Source: Stercorarius parasiticus
Lineage: Eukaryota; Chordata; Aves; Charadriiformes; Stercorariidae
NCBI GenBank assembly: GCA_013396915.1
Contig: VWZL01002048.1
Coordinates: 1,383,971-1,447,970, forward strand
Reading direction: 5' to 3'
DNA length: 64,000 nt
The position numbers were made by a program, and so were the translations under genes. The notes beneath the pieces were generated by a model. That model searched no databases. It was not told where the DNA came from and worked only from the letters and a program-made list of their open reading frames with translations. Positions 1 to 12,741 of this stretch are shown here, piece by piece. Every line of letters starts with the position of its first letter. The stretch's first letter is position 1.

Positions 1-1627
1 TTTCTCAGCAGAAAATAGCATAGCTAAGTAATTAGGAATTTTCATAGGCAAATAAAAAATAGGGGCTAAAAAAGGTAGCTTCCTTTCAAGCAGGAAGGAA
101 TACCTAATGTTACATGTTAAATCGAAGACAGGTGTGGTGTCCCTGCTCTAGAGCTGCTGCCTTAACACTTGGGTTGTCAGGGGGAAAATGGGGAGAGATC
201 AGGCACAAACGTAATTTCAGTTTCAATCTTGAAGGGCCAGAGAGAAGCTTTTGGGAAGGGGGGAGCGAGAGGAAGGGAGAAGTACCTCCATGCAAATTGG
301 AAAGGCTTCAGGGTAGAACGTTACCTGTAGCTAAAACACTCAGTATTGCCCTTCCAAAGGTAAGGGTAAGTTCCTTCTCCTTTCTCGGCACTCTTCTCAC
401 TGGGAGGCAATGGGAACTCAACCTAGCAGCCTTTCACATGGAGCGCATATGATGGAATGACCTCTAATTCCACACAGTAGTATCTAGTGTTTGATGTAAA
501 GCCTCTTTAGTTCTGGTACTGAGCAGTTGTTTGTTTTTGCTTCCAAATATTTGAAGAAGACGGTCCAGTGTCTTTTGTTAAGAATGTTATTCTGAACATG
601 GTTCTTCTCTTCTATAAATGATATTCCAAAACAAAATACAATTTAAGCTTAATCTTTTTTGATTACTTACATCAGGAGGCATTGTTACAGTATCACCATG
701 GCTTTAAAGAGATTTTTTTTTTCCATGTAACATGAATATGTTGTAAATAGTCCTTTTCTTGTTTTCTTAAGCTTGAACCTTCATCAGATAGGTGTGCTTG
801 TTAGGAGGGGTGCAAATCTCTCTTGAATTGCTTTGTTCTCTAGGATTTGGTCATCTGTTGTGATGCATGTATTCTTGAATTTACTGAAGAGAAGGGTGGC
901 TGAGGGTTTTGTTTTGTGTTTTTTTTTTAAAAGGCATCAATTATAGATACAAAATCCAGTTGGATTCAGCCTTAGTGATTCGGTAAGGGAGTATCCCTTG
1001 TACTTTGGTAGCAAGAACTAGGATAGTAACCACAGAGTTGGTTGAGAAGATATTTCATAGTACAGCAATCTCTTTGCCGTAAGAGGCAATGAACTTAAGT
1101 TCAATATAGGAAAATTTAACATGATGATCCAGAAGCAGTGGAGAAAACACTTTTGAGTAGCTTTCACTGAAGTCTTTCACTGCAGAACAGCTAGTGGGGA
1201 AAAAGTGAAATGCATTTTGTCTTCGAACACGAAGGGGATGAAGCAAGGGGAGCAAAATAAGATAGTATGCTAGCAAATTACTGCTGTTTCTATGTAATAT
1301 GAATGCTGAAGTAGTCGGGTATTCCCCTTCCTTGGATAAGATAACCAAACGCATACAGGCGGTCGGGACTCTGAAATCTGAGGTGATCTTTCCAGGTTTG
1401 CGTGTACTTTGAAAGAATCTGCTGAGTGGCTGACCTTTTTTTTTTTTCTCTCTCCAGTGGAGCATTGTACAATTTGTTATACCATGCAGAATGTTAAGAA
1501 GGGGACAGATACAAATTAGTTCCTCTTTTGTTATGTAAATATTCAGATTTCTTTTTTTTAGGGGTTTTCATTTGATATGAAACTTAAAGCAAAATTGTGT
1601 TTGACGGTTTTAAAACCTTCACCTATA

Positions 1628-1760
1628 CATCATAGCATCATAGGAAAATTTGGGTTAGAAGAGATTGCAGGAGGTCATCTAGTCCAGCCTCCCACACAAA
1701 GGCCAGACCAAGTGTTTTAAAACTTGTGTAAAACGTATCTTGTTTGTGGCCTGCAGCTGG
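1628..1760 (-). mobile_element. CR1 LINE 3' fragment, worn
   Basis: The + strand starts with the reverse complement of CR1 terminal octamers (tcatagcatcatagg), then a degraded form of the usual gggttggaagggacc block and ctagtccagcctcc. So the element lies on the minus strand, cut short after its 3' untranslated part. Divergence suggests an old insertion. Right edge is approximate. Confidence 0.65.
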
Positions 1761-3400
1761 AAAAAAACATTACTCATATTTGGCATAACTTTTTGGAAGT
1801 ATTCTCCATTCTCTAGCCTTCCTCTCTGCTCTCCCTCCACCCCTGGTGTTTTGCAAGGCAGCAAAGCAGAACGCTTCTTCAGGTAGGCTTTCTGTCCTAT
1901 TGTTTTACCTCCCGTGCATAAACAAGAATATACATGAAAACTGAGATTTGAAAAGGAATCAACCCCACATTAGGTTCAGTTGGCCCAGGTAATCAGTCAG
2001 TAATGTTTTAGCATAAGTTGCTGGGGACTGGGTCTGAGCTGTAGGCTTTGGCACTGAAGGATTGCTAAGGTAGCTGGCTGTCTCTGTTTTCCTGACTTCT
2101 TTGAATGTGATCTTAATCTCCTGGGAGAGTAGCTGGAGGCAAGGAAAGAAAGATTGCCTGGTGATTGCACAGCCTTTTCTGCTACAGCGGTCAGGTGCAG
2201 TTCTCCCCAGTTGCTCCAGGAAAAGCTGTGGCTGTCAACTAAGTGTAAAAGGTGACAGGTACATGGTGAAAGCGAAGTCTTGATGCTCTGTGCGCGACTA
2301 TAACCCCACACATCTATTTATGTTTTTTGAAGATGAGACCCTCTAAATTCAGTAAAACATGTTGCAGAAGCTGTATTAGAAAGTGTTGGGAAAACAGGCT
2401 GCTAGTTGTCTTTTGACCATGGCTGAAGGTCCACTGATTTGTTACTGTCTCTTTGTTTCTGAGGGCCAGTCTTTGCCTACCTGATACATTGGCCTCTACC
2501 TGATGGATTAGTCTCTACATCTATTGCTGAGTGGAATATCTGTCTTGCAGCACAGAGCTGCTTTGATTCTGCTGATGTTGTGAAAGTGAACTAGCTGGCT
2601 GGCCCTGGTCATTCTACACCCTACACTCAGGTCCTTGCCTCCTCACCTGTGGCAGGTCACTACCTGCATTCAGTGTGATTTCCACCCTCTACTTCCAACC
2701 AAATTGATGTTAAGATGGCAGGTGCATTGTGTGGTTTGGGTAACCTCACCAGTAGCTTTGTGAATTCTGATGAAGCAGTCGTGGGTTTTGTGCCTTTTAG
2801 CCAGTTCAGGCGGTGTCCACCCAGAGGAACTGCAGTCACTAACCTGGGTGTAAAATCTGAATTTTAGATGAGCCAGTTCCTCTTGGCGTTCTCACCCTCT
2901 TGTGATCACGTAATGATATTCTTTGATATTAATTGCAAAGATAGGTTTACTTCAGGTTCTCCACATTAAGCACACTGTGGCTGCTGAAGAAACTACCAGA
3001 GAAACTACAATGTGGGTAAATGAGTTTTGCACTTAAGTACTTCTTCCCAAGGTGCAGTAGTCTTCTGTATTCCCACTACTTCTTTTTGGACAGAATGACA
3101 TAATTCAGAGTTTTCTTACTACTGTATTGCTGAAGATGAATACATAAAACTAGAATTGTCATGACTTTTTAAAAAAATCCTAAAAACAGTTTGAATTCTC
3201 TACCTTTCTCTTTCATGTGCTAGTATAGTGGGACAGCAATTGCAGTCTTTCTCTCCTAAGTAAATTCCTCATGTTGTTAGCTTCCCAATTTCAGTGAACA
3301 ATGAAAAGGGACAGGTTTTTCAAGATAGGAACGTGTGCTTTTTCATTGCTGTCAGGTAGTTTTGAATTGAATTGCTACTACTTTCCTACCCACAGTATTA

Positions 3401-3530
3401 GAAAAACAAACAAACAAAACCTCAAAACCAGAACATGGACACAAAAACCCCAACCAAAAAAAAAATTTAAAAAAATCAACTAACCTCAAACCCACCCCAA
3501 AACTCTAAGCCCACCAAAAAGCTGCAAACA
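3401..3530. repeat. A/C-rich low-complexity tract
   Basis: Includes a (CAAA)-type run near 3405-3419, an A10 run followed by tttaaaaaaa near 3455-3475, and several CCCA/CCAAA motifs. It could be a decayed poly-A-associated tract or simple sequence; no parent element was recognised. Confidence 0.6.
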
Positions 3531-6500
3531 CCATGGTTTCTTCAGCGCTTACAGTTGCGGGCAATATGGGCTGTCTGTTGCTGTAAAGACAGATAATCCA
3601 GATTAGAGGTCTGCGAACACTGATTCGGAGTGAATGTTTCAGACATCTAATATATTGCTTTGTATTACCTAGACAAAAGGTGGCAAGTAAGGCAGTAGTC
3701 ACCTTTGTGAATCGCTTTCTTTGCCAAGATATCTTTAAGTCATCCTTTTCCAGCTTTCCACTTCAAGTGCACACATCTTAGATAAATGGCCACCATCAAT
3801 CTGGTGATTCTTGACAAAGGAGCTAGCAGACAAAATGAAAATTACTTGCGTGGATAATGGTTAACTAAAGGCTATCAGATTTGAGGGCTTTCTTGCTACT
3901 TGCTTTTTTAATTTTTCTACTGGTGAGGTCAATATTATATACACTAATTGCTCAGCAAACCGTGTATGTTCTGGAAGTCGGCATTTTTTTCAGCAGATCT
4001 GTCTTCTACTTTATTAAATCCCCAAATTCACTGAATTATAGATCACTTCATAGTTTGAATAAAGAAGGGTTTTTCACAGGTAAAATGTGCTTTTAAATAT
4101 ACCTCTACGTGTTAACCTTTGTTATGGCATTTGGGTCTTAACTAAACATTATGCAAGAGTGTTCTGATTATACAAGTTATAATGTTACAAGTTAATTGAA
4201 ATAAAGTATCTTAAAAGTTCCCAAATACAAGAAACTGACAAATCTTCAAACCAGCTTACTAGATTCATCTGTTTTGCAATGAACTAGTGAACAATGGTGA
4301 TATGTTTTCTTTTTTTTTCTTTTCTTCTCAGAAATCCTTTTCTGAAGGCTACTTTTTTTCAGAAGTTTCAAGTTAGGGTGGGAAATGGGGGAGTTTTATC
4401 CAGTGCTTGCCCATTCTGGCTGTGTACACAACCTGAATCTGGGACTTAATAATATTTGTCTAAATTCTCATACAATTCCCTGTAACAAGATGATTGTAAA
4501 GTATTGAATAAGCATTACAAGAACTTGCTGCTTGCAACTTGGTTGCCTTAAGCGACTGTTTGCGTGCACTCCATCAACCCCAACGCAAAGCGGCACCAGT
4601 TCTGCTTTATTCCCCTCCTGTCTTAGTTCGTATGCCTTGGATAAGAAGTGCACAGGCAGCCTTGACTGTTGAATCTGAGGTGGTTGTTATGCAATTACTT
4701 CTAACACATTTTACAGTATCTATTATTAAAATTGCTTTATATAGTAAGCATATTAATAAAACTGCATTAACCTATTAAATATTAATGGCGATGGGCTGTG
4801 CAGTTTGAGCTTAGTGCGTGGGTAACTATAAGACATGGAGAGTGGCTACGCTGCGTACTTGGTTCAGAAGTAGATACTGAGTGTTTACTGGGACTGTCTT
4901 TTGTCATTCCTTGGTGAAATAATGTTTAATGTGTGTCTGCTAAACTTCTGACTGTATAGTTATGTTATTGTAAGGTATAACTCTGAGAGCTTTTGCAATA
5001 GCAATTAAAAAAAAAGGGAATTGTAGTGCAAGCAAGTGTGTGTGATTTAACATTTCTATGAAACTGTCATTAGAATCAAGACGGTGTAAATCATCCAATT
5101 AAGAAATTCATTAGCTGTTGGTATTTGATTTCACAAATGCCAAGAGCAAACTATTTGACTTGGACATAAAAACCATAGCAAAAGCTGAAGGAGCATACTT
5201 GAAAATCTTTTCCTGATAAGAAGGGAAGGAAAAATACAGCCATTCACTGTTTTTCAAGGTGGATGAGACTTGAATTTTTGAATGGATTTTTGACATATTA
5301 CATTCTCTCTCCTCAGAAAGGCAAATGCATTTTATTTTCAGCTTTCATCTGTTATGACTAATCTTAATTTAAAAGCAGCCTTTTAATCTTCAGCTTTGAA
5401 ACCTGTGTTCACTTTATTTTCTTGTGCTTCTCAGAATCTTCAGGACACCAGTTCACAAAGCCTGTTCCATGCCAAGGTCGTGACTCTGGAGACCCTAAGA
5501 CAAAAGTTAATTTCTGCTAAGTAATCTGGACCATTAGAAACTGCTGTGACTTCATGTTAAAAGAACAGTTCAAAATAGGAGCAGGAGAGTACTTGGGTTT
5601 TCAGGAATTCTTTGTTTTTACGAGGAATTTACTGAAACCCCTGTCTGGTATATAACTGCCAGTTAAATGGAAGGATGCACAGGCAGCATCATCCTCATGC
5701 AACAATTTGGATGACCCAACCTTCAAATATACACTGGGGGCAGTGCTTTGAGGTGCTAATGAATAATAGTTGGCTAGATGGCTAGCCTTTTACTAGAGGT
5801 CAGAATGCTTACTGGCATCACTAAATATAAATGGTAGTTTAGGGTGATGTGGGATGAAACTTGAATGTTTTGGAATTGGAGAAAAAAGATGCACTTCCCC
5901 TTATTGCTAAAGTTAGATATGGAAGCTGCTAACTCTAGGAATAGCTTGACTTCAAAGTCAATACAAAACATAGAAATCTGGCTAGTGCATATGCTATAAG
6001 TTTGGTTTAGTGTTGGTGATAATTCAAAGGTTCTCCTCGGACTGGCTGTCCAATGCTGAACTCTGGCTCTTGCTATATTTCCTTCTTCCAGCTGCATGTG
6101 AACCTTATTTGTCTAAGGAGTCTTGCTTTTGAATCCTGGGATCTCTTTTTAGTTGACTAAGCTGTCTGCTAACAGCCCAGAATAAGAAGTACTGAGATGT
6201 GCCCTGTTAGATTTCTAGGTGTGTAGATGCTGTAGTACCTGGTGTGGCTTCTTTGCGTTTGCATTGCAGCATCCGTTACTTACTGACTGCGCTATCTGGT
6301 TTAGTAGGTGTCCAAGCTCTGAATGTTCCCAGATGACCTGTGAGGATCACTAATGAGGTCCTGGCCTGAAAGAGTGCTGAGACAGTATTAGCATGACCTG
6401 TGGTAAATCTGTTAAACTGTTACTCATTGTAGGAAAATACAATACAGTTCTGCAAGTGAAAACCCAAGCATTTTGTAGACCTCAGTTATTAACATAGTCT

Positions 6501-9471
6501 TCCATTCCTGGTTGAAGGCTGGTTCTGTGCGACTCCATCCTCTAGAAAGTAGGAACGAGCTTGGCAAAAATGCTGTGGCAACCAACAGGTAAGACAGAAT
6601 AACCTGGCATTCACTGGGAGTTGAGGCGTCGTTCAGCACTTAGATGCTAACTAAATCAGGATGAACATACCTGGGTTTCCGGAGAATTTGCTGGAATTGA
6701 TTTCCCCTTTTATTTTTTGTCAGATTGAGTTGTACCTTTCCTGGCTGCGCATTTAGGTATCTGATTAGTGACAGGTATAGGAAGGACAAATATCTGTATA
6801 AGGCTGGCACTTCATTTCAAATTGTGCCCAACTTACCTTAACCTTGTTGGATGGATTGATACGTGAAGCTTCTACAAAATTTTCAGAGTAAGGACAAATA
6901 AAATACACTGAATATCGAAATGCTCTAGCAGAGTGCAAAATTCTTGCTTAAATTGAGCTTCCATCCTCCTCCTGATCATGTTGTTGATAGCTAGAAGCTG
7001 CCTTAGTACAAGCTGCTTCCTTGTTCAAGCTAGTCTCGGTGTACCTTTAGAAGATTCATTTAGGACAAATGCTGTCTGAGTATTACAGATGACAATTGTG
7101 ATGAAGTAAGCAAGCCTGAAGATCATACTTCAAGGACAAAAAGACAGAGCGTGGATATGGCACAGTTTTTTCACTGAAGGATTTGTCATCAGCTTTACAG
7201 GCAGCAGTGTAAGAACCATTCCAGGTATAGTTCAGTTTATGTAGCAAAATTTAGGAATTCTATAAATCTACTTTTCAGAGAAATAGTGATGAGTTAAGTA
7301 TTTCTAACTTGAAAAAAAAAAAGTGTTAAAAGTAATGATTTCTTCTACAGAGAAGTCAGCTTAGAAGAATAACCTAAGCAGCCAAAACTAGCGGGTTTAT
7401 TACCAATACTTAATGTGAAGCTGGGGTGACTGGTGTTGGAATGGACGTGTAACTCAAGGTAAGTGACTTCCGAGGCTGTGGTGTGCTGTGTGTCTGCAGA
7501 AGTTGAGAACCAGGAGCCAGGGTGTGTTCTCCTTGACTTGATGAGGAATGTGCTGTACAGCTTGAACTCTTCTGAATGCTTGACCTTGCTGGATGAATTT
7601 GAAAACTTGTGTTTGCACCCAGAGAATTATGTCGTGGAATGGCTTTGTTTCTCTTTGTACTTACCGCAACAAAACTGTTGTAGAGCTGTAGTAAAGTACT
7701 CTTATAGTAGCAAAAGTATATCACTTGAACTATCCCCTGTATAGTCAAGTGTATCACATAAATTTTTTGAAAACAAAAACTCCTGAGCTGTGTTGTCCTG
7801 AATAAGAGTCTGAAAACGCATAGTTCGTGTATTTTGTGCTGAAATATCCAAAGATGATGATGCAGAGCTATCTGTGCATCTTTTAGGCTTTCCTTAGGCT
7901 TTCCATTGATAAAACAAGCCATTGTGGGTGAAGGTGAAGATGCTCTCCATTGTGCTGTATTAATCAGGGTCTCTCCATTTGAGTGAAAATGTAGAAGACA
8001 ACTTCTCTGAATAATTTGTCTGTGTTACCCTTCTTTAAGAAATTGAACACCTTTAAATGAAATAACTTCTGAGTTGTCATACCCTACCTGGTTGTAGCAA
8101 CTACTAAAGATTCTTTTGCTTAGTTGGCATTTGTTATCTCTTACTGGCACGTGTGCTTGTTGTAGCCCAGGGTGGCTTTCTGACATGACAGCAATTCAGT
8201 ATGTAAGATTTTTGGTGGATTAACGTATGGGCGCCAGTGTTTCAGTAGTGTTTCTCCTATTGTTGTAGTGTTCTGGATCTCACTTAAAATTCACCTTTGA
8301 TTCCTAAACATCAAAGCGCTAATAATAACAGAAAAGACAGTGTTTTCTCAGCTTCTCAAGCTGTGAATAATTAAGCAATTATTTGACTTCCTTGTCCAGA
8401 TGTGTCAGATACTCTGCTGCTTATGAGGCTTTTCAATGGTCCCTGTAGAGACTTTGCTTCTATTGTGTTCTGAGGGATTCAAATATCTTAGAATATGTAT
8501 AGAAATTGCCCTTTAATAAGCTGTTCTTAAAGCACCTGTTAGTTCATCAGGCTTCTGTGATTAGAAAATAGATACGTGATCTTAAACATATGTTCCATGA
8601 AAGAAAAAATTCACCAACTGTTAACTTAGGTGTCTGTGTGAATTTAGGAGTTTAATGTCTCATGAGCAACTGGAGGAGACATCAATGTGTAGCGCAGTGC
8701 ATCTATATGCCTATATCAATGTGAAGTTATTGTGACAGCTTGTAGAAAACACTGTATAAGCAAGCAGTTTGGGGGATCAATGGAGCAATAGAGGACAGAA
8801 AAGGTCCTTTGGTATTCTTTTGTTCTCATGGAGAACTTTCTATCTTGATGCTGGGGTGAGGAGAGAAAAGGCTAGGTGCTTGAGGGTACTTTTCTGTTCA
8901 ATATACTGTACTCTGTGGGTTGGTTGCTCATTTTTCATCATGCACTAGTTTTTCCTGTGGAAGTGTATAGTTTTTGAAGGAGGTGGCACCTTTCCTAGGA
9001 GTGGTTGAGTAACTAACCACACAAGATATCAGGTACTAAACAAATTAAAAACTTCAAGTACTGTAAAATAAAATATCCTAGAACTGTATTTCATGAGATG
9101 ATAATGCAATATGGTCAACACAGTTGAGAGAAAAATAGAAAACACAGCAAAATGTTGTTATTTCAGCTTAGTAATGATGGGATATATAATTTGCAAGAAC
9201 AGTTTCACAGTATCCTCCTTTGCATTGCAAGATCTGAACTGTAGGATTTTGAAGGTCACCAAAAGGCTCTTCTGGGGAAATTACTAAGAATCCCAATGAT
9301 TTGCTTGGAAAAGGAGCTGAATAGGCAGTTATGTTCCATCTGGTCATGCAAGGAAGAACAGACTTGCTAGAGATGTTTCCCTCAGAGTGGCATAGCATTA
9401 TGAAAATCACAAGTGAAACCATAAGCAAGCCAATCTGTTGCACTGGGACGTGTGAAACCTGGTATTTTAGT

Positions 9472-9860
9472 TACAGAATGGAAGCAGTTGGAAAGGAACC
9501 TCTGGAGTTCCTGGGTCTAGCCCCCATGAAAAGCAGAGCCACCTTGAAGCATGGAGGCTTCACAACTTGTCTCAGCAATCTGTTCTGATCTATGGCTACC
9601 ATGATGGTGAAGTGTGGTGTCAGGCTTTGGTTTGTTGTTTGTTTTTGTGGTTTTTTTTCCTTTTCTCCCAGTATCTAACTGGTATTTCACTTGCTGCCAG
9701 CTGTGCTGCTTTCTGTGCCTTGTGCTTTTGGCATGCAGCTCCAAGAAAAGTCCTATTCTGTCTGCTGCCTTGCCATTAGATAGCTGTAGATGCTATATTT
9801 ACCCTTGGCTTTCTCATCTTAAGACTGATGGAAGTATTTGTGACATTGAGTTAAAAAATT
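9472..9860 (-). mobile_element. CR1 LINE 3' fragment, old, about 390 bases
   Basis: Begins tacagaatggaagcagttgg and continues with decayed forms of successive CR1 tail blocks: the ggaacctctgg/ctagcccc region, gagg-cttcacaactt near 9560, agtatctaact near 9670, and the block ending tagctgtaga near 9790. Order and spacing match the reverse complement of a CR1 3' end. Heavily diverged; open frames across it are chance. Confidence 0.7.
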
Positions 9861-12670
9861 TCCGGAAAAAAAGCATACGTGTTCTGGGAAGTTTCTTCAT
9901 CGTAGCTGTAGTGGAGAGCCCCTAGCAGCTGTAGGAACTTTGGCACCATAAAACTGTTCATCACTGTCAGCTGCATAAGAGAAACCTCTGTAGTATTAAG
10001 GTATTTATAACAAAATAGGCTGAAGTTGCCCTTTAAAATAGTTAATGCCTTTTGTGTGCTGTCAACAAATGTGTTGGTAAGGAGAATCCAAGATGAAACC
10101 AGTTGCAAATTGAATAGGCATTGCTGTTTGAAAGGAAGTAACTTTTAGCTACAACTTTTTTCCTCATTTGAAATAAATGCAGTATCTAGAAAACAGTAGT
10201 GTTATGTCAGGTGTTAGTAATGAAAAGTAGCTCCTGGCTTCCTATTGAAATTACTCTAATTCAGGTTTTTCGTGTGATGTGTTTTTTTTAAAGTAATTTT
10301 GATCATGTGCCTGAATCTTGAAAAATGAAATTGTTAAACATGGCTGAGAAGTATTTCGTAAGAGCCATTTGATTGCTGGCCTGTTTGCAGCATGTGAAAT
10401 TTTTGACAGAAATCTCGATTGATTCTTCCATGTTCAATGATGTGTTCATTACAATGGTATTTCCTGAGCAGCTGGGCTTGCTTAGCTTTGGAGCTAAAAC
10501 TGCAAAAGCAAGGAAGTGAATTTTCCAACCCCCCCTCCCCCCTTTTTTATGCGTGTTAGAAAATTATGTTGATTTTTTTATCCTGTTAATGAAATGGCAT
10601 GGAAACCATTTGAATAATGGGGAAGGACAAGAGCAGAAGTGGAGGACAGGGAGGAAATGGCACTATAGCTCTATCATCTTGTGTATGGTGAAAGGGTTGG
10701 CTTCAGGAATTAGCTTATCCTTTCAGAACTAGTCTAATGAAAATTCATAGATAGAGCTGCGTTTCCTGATGGTCTCTGAGTTATTAAGCGCTTCTGTTTC
10801 AGGCAGGTCTTCTGAAGTGGTAAAAGATGAGTCTTCTACGTTCAAACTATTCGGTATGTCTTCAGTTAACAGCCAGGTCATCTGTCGTAATGCTTCTTAC
10901 TGGCAATGTGGTGCGAAAAACAGTATGTGAAACGGTATATCCGCAAGGGAGAATTTGTTTACTATCTTAACTGCATTGAGACAAATACATATATTTTAAA
11001 GGTTACTGTAAGAAATGTCTTTCATCAGTGGAAAATACTGGTCTTCAGGTTTTAATCTTTTGCTCAAGTAGTATCTTTGGCTATTACTTAAAGACAGACT
11101 GAACATACAGAAATCTGTTGAAAGCACTGGAGCGCTGGTATTTAATAGCTTTTTGAAGCTGATGTGAACTTGTTTCAGGTCTCTGCCTCCTGCCGCCCAT
11201 CACCTGCCTAACGGTCCTGCAAATGTGGAAGAAAACAGCCGAGCCCCTCCAGCTTCCTTGACTACTGTCTCACTGTTGCACCTTCAGTGTAATAAGAACT
11301 TGAAAATTTTCCACTGTATTGTGGTATTTAAACGCCTAAAAAAAATGTGCAGAATCGGTCCCATAGCCTCTTCAAGAGTTATGGAAAAATCTGTCTCGGT
11401 GGTGCATGATACCTGGTCTGTTGTGTCAGAGGAGATTATTGCAGTGCGTGGAGATGCTTGTAACTGGATTTGTTTCTCACCTCTAACCTTGCTGCGCTGC
11501 TGAGAAGACCGATAGAGGAGAGCAGTGGACTGTGAGTGAGGCTGTGGGCTGAGAGAAAGCGGCAGCAAGCCTGCTGGTGCTGCAGTAGGAAGTGCTATCA
11601 GCAGCCCCTTGGTAAGAGCGGGGCTGGGAAGAACGTGGCGGTGGTATGCCCGTGCTCTCCTAGGGTGCCTGGTGCATGGCCCTGCATTAGCCAAAGCTAG
11701 CCAGAGGGTTTTCTCCGTGTTCCTACCCCTTGGCTTTAAACTTCCCGTGTCCTGCATTATTTTTGATGAGTCAACTCTGACAGGCTCTCGGGCCTATTAT
11801 TAGGTAGCTTGTACATACAAGCAACTATTATCCTTCACTGGGTGGATTTTTCAAGAATTATTTTCTGGTCTAATTCTAGCCTTCCCTTCTCCACCTTCTT
11901 TTCCTTCTTCCAAATGTTTGGTAGTTGTTCCATTCTCTTTGATGGCTATACACGGAGCGCACACGTGTGACAGATCGAAAAGTAAGTAATCCTGTGCTTG
12001 GCACAAATACTTGTACTATATCACATAACTTGCTGAAGCCAAAGAAAAAGGGGCTGTGGTGGACAAGAAAAAAGCTTGTTCAGTATAATTTATGATGGGC
12101 AGAAGCAGACTAGAGGTGCAAAAGTGGCAGAGCTGTAAAGCTAAAGGTAGGTGTGTGGATGTAGCTGCTGGGTAAATAACGACTTTAGCAAGTTGCTTAT
12201 GAGTTGAACCTGTTTGGGTTGGCTCACTTATGTAGTTCACTCTACCGCTCTGTTAACGTGCTTCAGTGCCCCTTGGGTTGGTCTGTAGTTCTCAGCACCT
12301 ACGCAGAACCATGATCTTTGTATTTGCTAAATCTCTTTGGCTTGTTAGCTCCAGGGTGGCTTGAAAACACTGCTACTCAAGTCACTGCACAGTACATTAT
12401 CTTCAGTACTGTATTACATTTTTGAAAACAGAAGCTTTAAAAAGTTTCAGCAAATGTTAAAAGCTTTCATAGATGTCATGGTTTGTTTAGTTGCAGAATG
12501 GCATTACGCAGCCTTTTAATGCAAGTCTTCTGTAATACGTAGGTGGCTTAGTGCATACAGTAACTGGAGGGTTAGAGCTCTGAGCGGCTTCCCTCCATCT
12601 GCTTCTGTACGGAATCAGAAGGCATGCTTCTGCAATTCCATATAGAGAGGCTTAGCAAGCAGATGCACTT

Positions 12671-12741
12671 GATATATGCATATAAAATATACAATATATA
12701 TGGTGTATATGTATATATCTGTAGAGATTATATATATATAG
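12671..12741. repeat. Imperfect AT microsatellite
   Basis: A run of TA dinucleotides broken by single G or C bases, including gtatatgtatatatct and a pure (TA) stretch near 12729-12740. Confidence 0.85.

Noticed and set aside
1055..1465. Minus-strand open frame of 136 codons
   Set aside because: No similarity; lysine run arises from a poly-T tract.
7410..7922. Minus-strand open frame of 170 codons
   Set aside because: No recognisable family, low-complexity S/T/H-rich end, no CpG island or splice context; consistent with a chance frame in intronic DNA.
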